NCBI GenBank assembly: GCA_025716815.1
Contig: JAIXMN010000034.1
Span: 62,001-126,000, forward strand
Source of the DNA: Dichotomocladium elegans
Lineage: Eukaryota > Mucoromycota > Mucoromycetes > Mucorales > Lichtheimiaceae
Length of the DNA: 64,000 nt
Direction: 5' to 3'
Shown here: piece by piece, positions 38,536 to 50,065 of the stretch
Layout of the letters: every line of letters begins with the position of its first letter
Numbering within the stretch: position 1 is the stretch's first letter
Program-made: the position numbers and the translations under genes
Notes under the pieces: model-generated
Databases searched by the model: none
Seen by the model: only the letters and a program-made list of their open reading frames with translations
What the model was told of the DNA's origin: nothing

Positions 38536-41500
38536 ATGACTGGGTCAGACACTTCTACGAACTCATCCAACACGGTGCAAGACTTGCGGGCCGCGGTCGA
38601 GACGTCCCAGCCGACGCCTGCTGCCGATCGGACCATCGTCACTACAACTACAACGACCATGCGCAACCCAGCGACGCGTGTTGTTAAGACGTACAATGAT
38701 GAGACCACAAAGGGACCTGTAGAGTCCAGCAAAGAAGTTGTTGATCCCAGCAAAGACGCCATCAATACCAGCAAAAATGAGGTCGATTCCAACTACATAG
38801 CCGACAAATCCAGTAAACCCGACGATGAAAAAGAGGGTGGAAAGAAGAAGAAAAAGAAGGGCCCTTCAGTTCCACTGCACCAGCTCTTCAGGTTCGCCAC
38901 CAAACTGGAACTGGTTATGATTTTCATTGCAACGGTTTTGTCCTTGGCCGTGGGTGCCCTGAACCCGGCCATCGTTGTCATTTTTGGCGAATTCCTTGGC
39001 ACTGCTGGAGCGGCCTTTATGGGGGTTGGCAACTTGACTGATGCGACCCACGATGTGATCCTGATATTTGTCTACATTGGTACTGCTACCTTGGTTGCTG
39101 CGTACGTCTCACAAGCGTTCTGGATCATGACGGCTGAGAACCAGGCCCGCCGCATTCGACAGGCCTACGTGCACGCCATTCTCTGTCAGGACCTCGGATG
39201 GTTTGATAAGGCTGACGAGGGCTCACTCACCACCCGCCTTGCTGCTGATACCCAGCTCATTCAGGACGGTATCTCGGAGAAGTTTGGTTATTTCCTTTCG
39301 AGCATCGGTTCATTTATCTCAGGCTTTGTCATCGCTTTCGTTAAGGGCTGGCGCCTTGCAGTCATCATTCTCGCCACGATGCCTATCTTGGGCTGTGCAG
39401 GCGCAGTTCCCGGATGGTCGATCACCAAGTTCACTCTCGATGTCCAGGACGGTTATGCGGAGGCCGGCGCTGTGGCCAAGCAGGTCTTTTCGGGCATCCG
39501 TGCCGTCTATTCTTTCTCACTACAAGACAGATTTGCTAGACTTTACGAGGAGAAGCTTGTCAAGGCCCGCAAGGCTGGCATCAGTCGCGGCGTCTTTCTC
39601 GGCGCTGGCTTCGGTACCTTTTTATTCGTGTTGTTCTCCACCTTTGCCCTGTCATTCTGGTACGGTGGCAAACTCGTGCGCAGTCATCTTATGGACGGCG
39701 CAACTGTTCTTGTCGTGTTCTTCGCTATGATCATCGGTGCAATGACCTTGATGCAATTGCCTCCTAATCTTTCAGCAATTTCAACTGCGGCCGGTGCGCC
39801 TTACAAAATCCACGCCACGATCGACTGTGTTCCTGAAATCGACGTTGATAACACCGGTGGACATATGCCTAAAGAAATTACCGGCGAGATAGAGTTCCGT
39901 TATCTCTCTTTAACACTATTGGACGGCCGTCCTAGGTATTCCAATTCTCAAGAACCTCAGTATTAAAATCAAGCCTGGTATGACGGTCGCTTTCGTCGGT
40001 CCTTCTGGGTCTGGAAAGTCTACGAGTGTAAACCTTATCCAGCGCTTCTATGACCCTAAAGACGGCGAGGTGCTTTTGGATGGTATCGACCTCAAGCATC
40101 TTAACCTCAAGGGGCTCCGCTCCCCCATCGGCGTTGTCAGCCAAGAGCCTGTGTTGTTCAACATGACCGTCCGCCAAAACCGGCTCATGGGAATTGACTA
40201 TGAAGCCTCACGTGAGGAAATCATAGAGGCCTGTAAGAAGGCCAACTATCACACGTTTATTTCGCAGCTGCCCGAGGGATATGACACCCTCGTCGGTGAA
40301 CATGGCGGTATGCTTTCGGGTGGCCAGAAGCAGCGAATTGCTATTGCCCGCGCCATCCTGAAGAACCCAACGATCCTTTTATTGGATGAGGTAGGCTGCG
40401 TCCTTACGGTATTTACGAACGCTTTATCCATTCTGACCCCATCGAATAGATACCCATTTGGAACGTCTTGTGCAACGTGCGCTGGATGCGGCTTTGGCCA
40501 GCCGTACGACTATCGTCATCGCTCACCGCCTCTCCACTGTTCGCAATGCCGATCACATTGTGGTGATGCACGAAGGCGAGCTCGTCGAGCAGGGTACCCA
40601 CGATGAACCGTTGAGCCGAAACGGGATATACAGCGAACTTGTCCACAAACAGAAAATTGCGACCAAGAAGTCCGGTGCAGACAAAGACGAGGTGTTTGAT
40701 GAAGAAGAGATCCTCCGCAAGGAAACCGAAGAACTTTTATTGCAGCAAAAGAAGATTGAAAAACTCACCGAGCTGGAGCGCGACTCAAAGTCTGATCACC
40801 TTGTTCGTATGAGCACCATCTCGTCCATTGATGCCTTCGAACTCAAGCTGAAGAAAGAAAAGGAGAACCGCAAGCACCGAATGAAGCAAAAGGCGCCTAT
40901 GGGTGAAATCGTGCAGCAAATGCGGCCCGAATGGAAGTATCTGGCCTCGGGAGTTGGTAGTGCCGCAATTGCTGGCGCTATTTTCCCCTGCTTTGCTCTC
41001 ATTTTTGCAAAGATTATCGCCGTCTTGATTCTCAGTCCAGACGCATCCGCGCCCGGTTCCTCTCGAAGGAACAAACCTGTATGCGTTCGTCTTTGTTATA
41101 TTCGGTATTGCCTCCTCCCTTGGTTTCGGTATCCAGATTATCTCCTTTGAGGCCGCCGGCGAGTTCTACACCGAACGTCTTCGCGGCATGATTTTCCGTG
41201 CGTATATGCGTCAAGAAGTGGGTTTTTTTGATGATGAAGAGAACAGCTTGGGCGCCTTGACCTCCAAGCTCGCCATTGACGCAAAGAATGTGAACAAAAT
41301 GGTGACCAAAGTCTGGGGAGATGTTGCTCAATTATGCTCTACGGCTATTACCGGTAAGTGGAGAAAGAGGATATCGTCGTGTCTGGTGTGTATATTGCTA
41401 CCACATTTGCTAATCTGTTATGCAAATGCTAGGTTTGGTTATTGCTTTTGTTCAAAGCTGGATATTAACCCTGATCGTTTTGTGCATGGCTCCCTTTATC

Positions 41501-42760
41501 GCAGCTGCTACGCTTTATGAATCGAAGATCCAACTCGGATTTGAGGACAAGACTGCGAAGGCTCACGAGCAAAGTGGCGAAGTTGCTGGCGAGGCCATCA
41601 AAGAAATCCGCACTGTTGCTTCCTTGAATAAGCAGAATCACTTTGAGCTTCACTTTGACCGCGCTTTGGAACGTCCCCATACTCTTGCGAAGGAAAAGGC
41701 CTACCTCTCTTCTATCGGATATGCTCTCCAGCAGGCCAGCAATATGTACACCAATGCCGTAGCGTTTTATGCCGGTGCTCGCCTCATCGACGACAACAAG
41801 CTCAACTTTGAACAGATGTTCATTGCCACGATGGCAGTCATAATGACCGCGCAGGGAATTGGCCGCGCCTCGGCCTTTACTGCAGCCTATGCCAAGGCCA
41901 AGAACTCCGCCATTGCCGCATTTGAGGTGATCCATCGCAGGTCTGCCACTGATCCCGACTTGGAAGGCATTGAGCCCGAGTCGTCCATCATCCGTGGCGA
42001 TCTTTCCTTCAAAGATATTGTGTTTCGCTATCCTGCACGTCCTAACATCCCGTTCTTTGATGGAGAGTTTAACTTGGAGGGAAAGGCCGGTCAGACAATT
42101 GCCCTGGTCGGCCCTTCTGGCTGCGGCAAATCTACGACGATCGGAACGCTGCAGCGATGGTACGATCCGATCGATGGCACTGTGCGACTGGACCACTACG
42201 ACACAAAGAGTTTTACGGTCGGAAACCTGCGCAGCCATATGGCGCTCGTATGTCAGGAACCTGTTCTATTCGATTTGTCCATCGGTGATAACATTCGCTT
42301 CGGCGCGCTCGAAGACAACCGGGCATCGGTTACGACGGAGCAGGTTATCGAGGCGTGTAAGGCCGCAAATATTCATGAGTTCGTCTCGGGACTTCCGAAC
42401 GACTATGAAACCCGGGTCAGTAATAAAGGCTCACAATTGTCTGGTGGTCAAAAGCAGGGTATTGCCAGTGCTCGCGCTCTTAACCGAAATCCCCGCGCCC
42501 TGCTCCTTGATGAGGCGACCTCTGCATTGGACTCCGAGTCGGAGAAGTTCGTCCAGGAAGCGATTGATAATATCGTCAGCGTCGGTGGCCGTACGACTAT
42601 CACGATTGCCCATCGTCTTTCAAGCATTCAGAATGCAGACTGCATTTGCGTGGTTGTGGGTGGGAAGATTGTCGAGAGCGATACCCGTTGGGAATTGCTC
42701 GAGCTCAATGGCCAATATGCAACTCTGGTGCGCCAACAATCTTTGAATGCGGATCATTAG
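38536..42760 (+). pseudogene. Full-size ABCB/MDR-type ABC transporter, frame-disrupted
   Basis: The order is TMD1-NBD1-TMD2-NBD2 with a Lys-rich N-terminal extension, as in fungal multidrug/P-glycoprotein exporters. NBD1 has GPSGSGKST (Walker A) and LSGGQKQRIAIARA; NBD2 has GPSGCGKST and LLLDEATSALD. The reading frame breaks three times. Near 39910-39945 a +1 shift lies between EFRYLSL and IPILKNLSI, in the A-loop region. At 40389-40449 the NBD1 Walker-B/D-loop residues after LLLDE are lost or scrambled around an intron, and phases do not match. Near 41025-41060 a second shift lies before GTNLYAF. The NBD2 signature is also changed, LSGGQKQGIASARA, losing a conserved Arg. A normal intron (41354-41432, phase 1) remains. 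Assembly errors could explain single shifts; three plus the substitutions favour a decaying gene. Confidence 0.8.
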
Positions 42761-43283
42761 ACCCACATATATTCTCCTTTTATATCCACCTAAACAATTT
42801 TATATAGCGTTTTTCTTTCTAACTTTTAAATTTCTATGCACAGCAATTCTTTCTTTTTCTTTCTTGTATTGTTACCATAGTATGATGAGAATGAATAATA
42901 TATGTGTATTATTCTACAATCAATAGAACAAGCATCCATATTCTCTATCTGTCAAATCAGGCTCTTCTGGGTTCAATTAAGGATCGACATCGATCTCGGA
43001 ACAACAGGGCTCGTCCTGCTTGAGCAATTGGTCCATCCTGCAGCAGTTCATTCTGGTCCACGTGATTACATTCAGATAAAAATGCTGAGGATCTTTTCTG
43101 TTTTTGTGTAGAGAATCGCTAGATATGAAAACCAATGGCTCAAAATCGAGTCATTGAGACGGGATTCCCTTTATTGCATAAAAACAACTCTCTTTTTTGA
43201 CATGATTTCGGATCAGGGTGGTAGTGGTGTTATAAGCGGTAGTCATCGAGCATTGTCCGCCAATCATTACCAGTTAGCGGGCT

Positions 43284-44270
43284 TCATAACGTTGGAATGG
43301 GAAGAAAGTCGAGGCGTGCTGTGGAAGAGATGGGTAAGCCAATAATCCTGCTCAGTACTGTCTGTAGAAGCGCAGTGTCATGAACATTAGGGCTATGACA
43401 TCCTTGAAATAAGACATAGACAACCACGGCCCCAAGAAACAATGAAGATTCACTCTCCTCCATCATGAACCATCCAACGAAATTTCCCAGAGAGACCATC
43501 GAGACAAACTTGGCCATGTAGACGGTTCTCTCCGTATAGCCGCGACATCGTTGGGAATGCAGGTTAAAAAAAATTCCAGTGAGCTTGGACAGGGCCTTCG
43601 GGAACAAGCAGTAGCACTCAAGTGCTGATAATGCATGACAGGCAACTAAATGTGCCTACATGGCTTAGGCCAAGCTCGCAACTGTAGCCAAACGCCACCT
43701 TGACCACTTCCAATGAGGAGGGCTTTGTTGTTCCAAGTATGCGTCAACAGGAACTTGTTTCTACACATCGTGGGATGAATGAAAGTGACCATGCACCGGT
43801 TCTGGGACATCACCATGTATGTAATAAGTGCATAGCAGTAAAAACAATTTTTTCCCCAAGGGCTTCCTTGGTATGCCTCAACTGGATCTTATACGACTCG
43901 ACACCCGCCCGCATTATCTCTCGTATCTTGTTCGTTGATAATCTGATGCTCTTCCGCTGTCAGCCGTAACCAGCACGAATACGTGATATCCGGTACAAAC
44001 AGAAAAGGCACGGGTACCAGTGAGAATCGTGAGCGACCTGTGCAACAGCGTGTGTACCTGTTTCTTTATTTTTAGTTACTAGCATGAGTGCATGAAATTA
44101 CGGGCGTGGCGCTTCATGGTCCAAAGAACACTCTATACCCAGCTTGGCATCACCAAGCAGCCAGTCCTGCCATGTGGCTAATCCCATAAGCAATGATTCC
44201 GTTGGGAATACTCGCCATGGCGTCGCTTAACATCGTGGTGATGCCTGTCCACAAAAAAAACTTGCTCTGA
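43284..44270 (-). pseudogene. Possible remnant of a membrane-protein gene
   Basis: On the minus strand, three separated hydrophobic fragments in different frames look protein-like: one containing LWTGITTMLSDAMASIP (about 44135-44265), one with NNKALLIGSG near 43725, and one with LFLGAVVVYVLFQG near 43420. Stops and shifts separate them. They could be pieces of a decayed polytopic transporter. I do not recognise the family, and chance hydrophobic frames are possible. Confidence 0.2.
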
Positions 44271-44949
44271 TCGACCGTAGAGCATGCTAAATAAAAGCAA
44301 ATGTATCGATGACGCTGGAGCCTCTGCAAGCCCCGAGAAGCAGTCGCAAGACTACTATGATCTCAAATTTCGTATATCTTGTATACGAAATTTATTTTGG
44401 AAAATAAAGTGTATAATGATCGATATTTTCCTAAAACGGACAGCCGTATATCTGGTTAATGCTATTGGAACGACTGTAGGCTATATGCGCAATTCCATAG
44501 CAGCCAACCAACCAGCTAGCTATTTCCACTCTAGATGGGGGAAGGGGGCGTGATTGGACATTATGCTATAGTACTGGAATTTATTTTATAAAAAAAGTGT
44601 ATATCGATCTTGGGTTCTTTCTGCGGCTCCTGCATGATTAGACGTGCTCCAAGAACCCGTGTCAATTGTACATGAAAATTTAATAAGTCGACGGGGTGTT
44701 GCATAAATGGGAAAAAAAGAGGGATAAGTAAAGGGGGGGAAAGACCGATGAATTCCGGAAAAGATGAATGATCGTTCTACACCGTTCTCCCCGTCTGATC
44801 TGCTTTCATCATCCTCTTATCTGTACACGGACGGAAGAACTGGAGCGAAACAGAAAGAGGGTGAATCATCTCTGGCTTATGTTGAGTTTAATTGTGTTTT
44901 CCACCCTATACTTGTGGGAGAAACAGAGTATGATCGCTAGAGCAAAATG

Positions 44950-44951
<2 letters not shown>

Positions 44952-44981
<30 letters not shown>
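44952..44981. repeat. (GA)n microsatellite
   Basis: An uninterrupted GA dinucleotide run in intergenic DNA. Confidence 0.9.
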
Positions 44982-44986
<5 letters not shown>

Positions 44987-45942
44987 CAGAGTTCCCCCAT
45001 CGTTTCAACATCCCCCTTTAATTTTATATGCTTTCTTTTCGATTTACAGCGTCTTAGTCCGTTAGCCGCTATTCAAATACTAACGACCGTAAGGAAGGGA
45101 TCATACTGTGAAAAATGGGAGAAAAAGGGACGCACGTATGAGAATAATAAAGAGAGTATATAGTTGATGCAGTGTTAGCATGCGGTACTTTTTTTTTCCT
45201 TTACATCGCCTTGATCGCGCGTAAAAAAAAGAAAGAAAATAGAAGAGTAGCAGCCTTGCTAGTGGGATTTCCTGCATATATTTGCCTGTGCTTTGTAAGC
45301 TAGTGCTATCACACAGACGTTTCTATTGATTGGCACATGGTAAATACAAACACAGTATCTCCACTCAAATTAGAAAAACAATCGCATATGTAGGTTTACT
45401 AAAAAAAAAAAGAAAGAAAGAAGAGGACGCATTTTGCGAGTGTGAATCCGCTCTAGGTGCAAATAACGTCTTCCTGATCTAACTGCCCTCACCCCTGGTG
45501 TCTACCTATATTTTACTATATTATTTCGATTGCCTCTTCTTTTTTCTTCACGCGTCCTTTCTTCATTTCCTTCTTTCTCTTTTCTTCATTAACTCGTTCT
45601 ATACATCCCCGGCCCGTCCTTCCTTTACACTTATAAAACACCCACACATACCCTAACCACTCTCTCAATCTTCTTCTGCAACCCATACTTTCTTTCTTCC
45701 AACCTGGTCATCCGTAATTAAAAAAACATTAGCACACGGTTGTTGCCTATTCGCAAGGATTTATTTCTGAAAGCACGTCTCTACAGGCTATTAGCAGCAC
45801 CCTCAACGCATCCTCAACGCTGTGTACCGCCAACCGTCTCTCTGGTATCCGCAATATCATTATCGCGTCTTCCTCCTCGTCGAGTTTAAATTCCGTCGAC
45901 CCTGACATACAAAAAAAAAGGAACGTTCAAAGAAAAAACGAA

Positions 45943-48215
45943 ATGATCTCCTCCGGCAACAACGGCGCCAATGGCAGAGATAAAGAAGAGGTTCATATTA
46001 GAAATCCGTGTGCTACACAAACGACAAAACCACTGACTTGTATATATCTTCAATAGCAAGTTTGGCCTCCTGACGTTGAATCCGCGTTTGTGGAAGGTAA
46101 ATCGATGAGAAGCTAGCGAATCAGTGTGTGCGCGAGAAGGAGGAGAAGGGGGAGAAGGGGAGGAGGTAAAAAGCTTTTTTTCTGAATTCATTTGTACATA
46201 ATTAGCGCTAGAAAATATTCCAAAGCTAGGTCGACGAAAAATTTTAGTGAACGGCAAACCCTGCGGTAAATCAATAAGAGAAGAAAAGATTGTTTGTGCG
46301 TTTCTGGCTCATGGTATATATATATATATATGTATATATACATGTATGTATAAGGGCGAAACGAGCTGATCTCGGATTATATCCTGCGCAAGACTGGCAA
46401 GAACCGTACGCGTAAACAGGTTTCTTCGCATATCCAGGTCCTCAAGAACACGAGAAAGGGTGATCCGCACTGTAAGATAGCACTGTAATTTGTTTTCTTT
46501 TCCGTCTCCTTCCCGCCCACCCCCTCTATGTGTCCCAACCCCCCCAAACCCCAACCCCGCCTCCGGCATCTTCTGTCAAGCTTAGTAACTCGTGCGCAAA
46601 ATACCAGTCATGCGGCTTTTGACAGATTCACCCACAGACGGACCAACAGACGATGATGTTCGCCGCCATCATAAATTGACAAAGCAACCGAAGCAGCAGA
46701 AACGTTCGCAAAGCAATAACAACAATAATAATAGCACCAGCACCAGCACTAGCAATGGAATGACACCATGTGTGGCCGTCATGCCAACTTCCGAGTCGTT
46801 CTCCTCCTGCGATGATTCGTCCCTGAGCAGCGGTAGCTCGCCGTGCCAAGCCAATTATGTATTTGATATGTTATATGGCAACGCAAATGACTTGGTCCCT
46901 CAGTCGCAACCACAGCAGCAACAACAACAACAACAACATCCTTATCAGCATCAGCAGCAGCATCAATATCCCACTAGTGCAATGGATCTTTGTGAAACCC
47001 TGCGGAACACTCTATTTGCTGGCGATGGTCTCACACAGCATCAGCAGCAACAGCAACAGCAGCAGCAGCATCATCAAACACTACCGAGTGCCGATATAGA
47101 TTTGAGTGCGCTGAACCTTGACACACCTCTATCGTTCAGTGATCCATTCCAGATGCTCGATAATACGAACCCCAATGAGCTATTGACGCTGGACACCGCG
47201 TTGGACGTTCTGAAACCGCCTTCTGGGAGGCCACTGCGGGCCATGCGCGCAACGTCGTACCCAAACATTAAGAGGACTAGTAAGACACGAAAGACGATGC
47301 CGGGACGCACGTTATCCGCAACAAGCAGCAGCAGTTGCGGCAGCAACAGTGGCGGTGCCGGCGCTGGCCGGAACGAGTCCCACACGGGTAGTAACGGTGG
47401 CAGTACGCTCTTTCCGCTGTGGCCCAATTACATTTGCCTGTACCTCGAATATGCGCTCCCGTACGATACGTCCACGACTGTGTCACACAACCTCGCCCTT
47501 CTCCAGCATTGTTATCCAAACTGTCTCTCGACCGTCCATCCGTCGTCTATATCCAGAGAAAAGTGTCCGCCCATCAGCGACTTGACCGCTCTTTATCCCT
47601 CCACCATTCTACTCTTGTGCAAAACGAAGCTCGATCTGAACCTGAACATCGCCCGCTTCTGTTTCGGCAACGCATGTTTCTTTGAGTCTCAGGAACGGAA
47701 GACGATCGAATGCACCACGACGATCTATTCGTTTGGGAACGTCGTCCTCGAGAGCAAGGAGATCCAGCAGGCATTGCTACTCAACCAGAGTAAATATACG
47801 TACAGCTTTGTGTATGTCAACCAGTTCTTCGATGCGTTCATGAAAGGGATCCGTACCCTTCAGAGCTATGATGAGGTGGATGTGGCCATCCAGAATTTGT
47901 GTGTTGTTCAGGTATATCTTTTTCTTGTGTCCATAACCAAAAAAAAAAGGCAATATTAACAGAGAGAGCGGGGGAATGTGAGGTAAAAAGGTTTTTGAGG
48001 ACGTGGAAGCAAAATATGGCCCGGCCGCCTCGTTCTTTGAACAGCCATGGGACATGCCCCAACAACAGCATCAGACCAAAGCGACACCACCCCTCCTTGT
48101 CATGATTTACGAGTTCGAGCGTGGCCACGGAAACATTGACGTGTCTGCTGTGGGCGACCCAAACATTGTTTCGGACCTCGGGATCGGACACGTGTTGGAT
48201 TTGAACGACGTCTAG
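45943..48215 (+). CDS. TEA/ATTS-domain transcription factor with TEAD-like C-terminal domain
   Basis: Six exons: 45943-45990, 46057-46096, 46206-46265, 46355-46459, 46626-47911, 47991-48215, giving 587 residues. The TEA DNA-binding domain (residues 17-84) is assembled from four small exons: [33 protein letters not shown], then [13 protein letters not shown]. Its middle is a low-complexity activation-like region with two poly-Gln tracts. From about 345 a globular domain follows with [26 protein letters not shown] and [12 protein letters not shown], and ends with VMIYEFERG. This last part parallels the animal TEAD co-activator-binding domain (S-F-G-x-x-V, F-E-x-x). TEA factors (AbaA, Tec1, TEAD/Scalloped) control morphogenesis and bind the MCAT/TCS element. 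The gene is easily missed because the DNA-binding part is split among exons of 40-105 nt. Confidence 0.93.
46314..46350. repeat. (TA)n-rich tract in a TEA-gene intron
   Basis: TATA/TGTA alternation fills the end of the intron 46266-46354, directly before the TAAG acceptor. Confidence 0.7.
46911..47077 (+). repeat. CAG/CAA tracts coding poly-Gln in the TEA factor
   Basis: Two Gln/His-rich tracts (46911-46977 and 47035-47077) are built from mixed CAG and CAA codons with CAT/CAC interruptions. The mixture suggests selection for Gln rather than a young pure-CAG expansion. Confidence 0.85.
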
Positions 48216-48616
48216 CCGACCAACCACCCCCCCCCCGAAAATCGCCCTTCTCCTCCCAACCCAACCACCACCATCTTTTATTTATTGTAATCACACACGC
48301 AAACAGCCATTCGATCCCCGCACGCAAAACAGACCATTTTCATCCAAATTTAGTAAATAAAGTAATCAAAGCCACAACTCAGTAATAAACGGATTGCTTT
48401 CTATCTATCCACCCATCCGCACACCACAGGGTCATACATAGCAAATTGTCTTTTTATATAGTATTTATACATACCAATTTGAAGCAAAATGGATAAATTA
48501 CAAGATAGAATATATAAGAAATAGGGGTGGGGAACGAACGGGAAGGGGTATATCTATTGGGAAAGAAAAGAGAGCGAGCGTTGTGTGTATATGTATTTAC
48601 AAGACGTGTGATTATT
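48216..48616. other. Convergent 3' regions of the TEA and FHA-RING genes
   Basis: About 400 bases shared by two facing 3' ends. Apart from the poly(A) signal and a C-run at 48229 nothing is seen. Confidence 0.55.
48356..48361 (+). terminator. Possible polyadenylation signal of the TEA gene
   Basis: AATAAA lies about 140 nt beyond the stop, with a second near-match at about 48384. Placement fits a fungal 3' UTR. Confidence 0.4.
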
Positions 48617-50065
48617 TCATAAAGAAGCATGAACAGCCGCGCCCTCTTCCGCGATATTGCTCAATGGATGCCCGGAGCTCGAATCCATCGAGATCGATCG
48701 TGAGACAGGAGGCCTTGAAAACGACGAAGCCTGGTCAGAGACCATGGCTTCATCGTCTGAGGATGCGTCGGTATGTGGGCGGTGAGTGGTTGAACCGCTG
48801 TGCTTGCGAAGGACGACGGGCGTCTTGCGCTTTTCCGAAAAGGCCATTTTGATCTTGTCCATCAGGTGCGAGGCTGAGAGGCGTCTTTCGCTTGACGAGG
48901 GCTGACCCGGGCTGCTGCTGGCGGTGATGTCGGTGGGATGAACAGCACTTGTGGCGCTCGGGACGGAAGGTGGTGGCGGCGACGGCGGCAGCTGCATCGG
49001 CGATGGCAGCGGCGGCGGCGAAGCAGAGAGCGTCTCGACAGGATGAATGTCAGAAGCGGTTATGTCATCGCACGGAGATTCGGCTGCGGTCGTCGGATGC
49101 TGCTGTTGTGCCACCCGCGCGACACTCGTGATCTTCTGAAGAGCGGTAGCTACTTCCTCAGCCTCGGTGGCGACGCTTGCCTCGAGATCTGCATAGCCGC
49201 GGCAGAGCGGACACTGGAAACCGGGATAACTCTGCAACAGCGGTCGGATGCACTTGAAATGAAATGTGTGCGAGCAGGGCGCGACAAACAAGGCCTGAGT
49301 CGGCGCCAGCGCATAGAGACAGATGCAGCATTCCTCGACATCTTCATGGGAATCGGTGGTGGACGTTGACGACAGTGGCGGGCTACAAGCAAGCGACTTG
49401 ATGTGGTTGAATGCGGCAGTGTTGAAGGCAACAGGCTGGACCTGGTGGTTCAGCTCAAAACGCATCTTGACCGCCCGATAGACTTCCTCGACGCCTCCTT
49501 GGTAGTCAATGCCGAGCTGCACAATATCACCGTCATGTATTTCAGTTGGCTGGCTGGCCTGGTGGGTAGAACTCAGTCGCACATGATTCACAAATGTGCC
49601 CGATGATGATTTTGTATCTTTTAGATAGAGCTTGAAAAAAAAAAAAGTGCCACATGAGTCACAATGTCCATTAACTGTTTCCGCTTTTTTTTTCTCGCCT
49701 ACCTTGCCATCAGACCCGACCCACAGCTCGCAGTGTGTGCGTGAGACCACTTTGCTCTTCAGCGAGATATGATCTGCATCCGTATTGCGGTCTGTGAAAC
49801 GACCGATTTTAATGACTGTTCCGGCCTTCAGCTCACGATCGACAAGATTGAAGATGAAACTGCGGTGCGGGTTGTCTATGCTGGGAACAATGCGGAGGTG
49901 GATTGAAATATTACTATCGCTCGGAGCTGGGGTGCTTGCGTTAGTGTCCTTGCGACCGCCACCAAGGAAACTGTGAGGGAGATGGAGAGAGGAGATGATG
50001 GAGGTCGATGTAGCTGGAGCGGGGTCGGTCTCAGAATACATGGCCATACAAAAGATATCAGCCAT
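48617..50065 (-). CDS. DMA1: FHA-RING ubiquitin ligase, Dma1/Dma2-like
   Basis: Two exons, 49703-50065 and 48617-49630, give 458 residues. An FHA domain (about 75-165) shows IKIGRF, the phosphothreonine-binding SRTHCELWV, and SSSGTFVNHVRLS. A RING of C3H2C3 type follows: CCICLY, APCSHTFHFKC, CPLCRG. The C-terminal third is Pro/Ser-rich and disordered. FHA-RING proteins of this layout are the fungal Dma/Chfr group, E3 ligases in septin and mitotic-checkpoint control. The reading frame stays open through the 72-nt intron (it would add a Lys/Phe-rich stretch), so the intron is easily annotated as coding. GTAGGC and TTTCAAG bound it, and removing it joins DGK to LYLKD as in the family. Confidence 0.92.
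   Translation of the reverse strand: MADIFCMAMYSETDPAPATSTSIISSLHLPHSFLGGGRKDTNASTPAPSDSNISIHLRIVPSIDNPHRSFIFNLVDRELKAGTVIKIGRFTDRNTDADHISLKSKVVSRTHCELWVGSDGKVGEKKKAETVNGHCDSCGTFFFFKLYLKDTKSSSGTFVNHVRLSSTHQASQPTEIHDGDIVQLGIDYQGGVEEVYRAVKMRFELNHQVQPVAFNTAAFNHIKSLACSPPLSSTSTTDSHEDVEECCICLYALAPTQALFVAPCSHTFHFKCIRPLLQSYPGFQCPLCRGYADLEASVATEAEEVATALQKITSVARVAQQQHPTTAAESPCDDITASDIHPVETLSASPPPLPSPMQLPPSPPPPSVPSATSAVHPTDITASSSPGQPSSSERRLSASHLMDKIKMAFSEKRKTPVVLRKHSGSTTHRPHTDASSDDEAMVSDQASSFSRPPVSRSISMDSSSGHPLSNIAEEGAAVHASL

Larger units (their letters stand above)
42761..45942. other. 3.2-kb gap; leader of the TEA gene at its end
   Basis: Contains a possible decayed coding region (43284-44270), a GA microsatellite, and, from about 45535 to 45620, a CT-rich stretch that fits the promoter or leader of the TEA factor gene. 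No intact gene is seen. Confidence 0.5.

Noticed and set aside
39906..39942. A 37-nt intron that would repair the first frame break in the ABC gene
   Set aside because: It would delete the A-loop region (YLSL to GRP), which still resembles conserved coding sequence, so a frameshift is the better reading.
41465..42238. 257-codon minus-strand frame inside the transporter
   Set aside because: Antisense to well-conserved TMD2/NBD2 sequence with no motif of its own.
45886..46257. Minus-strand frame with Ser/Pro-rich content
   Set aside because: It overlaps the first TEA-domain exons, which are unambiguous on the plus strand.
49631..49702. In-frame Lys/Phe-rich insert in the FHA-RING protein
   Set aside because: It has splice borders, interrupts the FHA domain and is low in complexity; removing it restores the family sequence.
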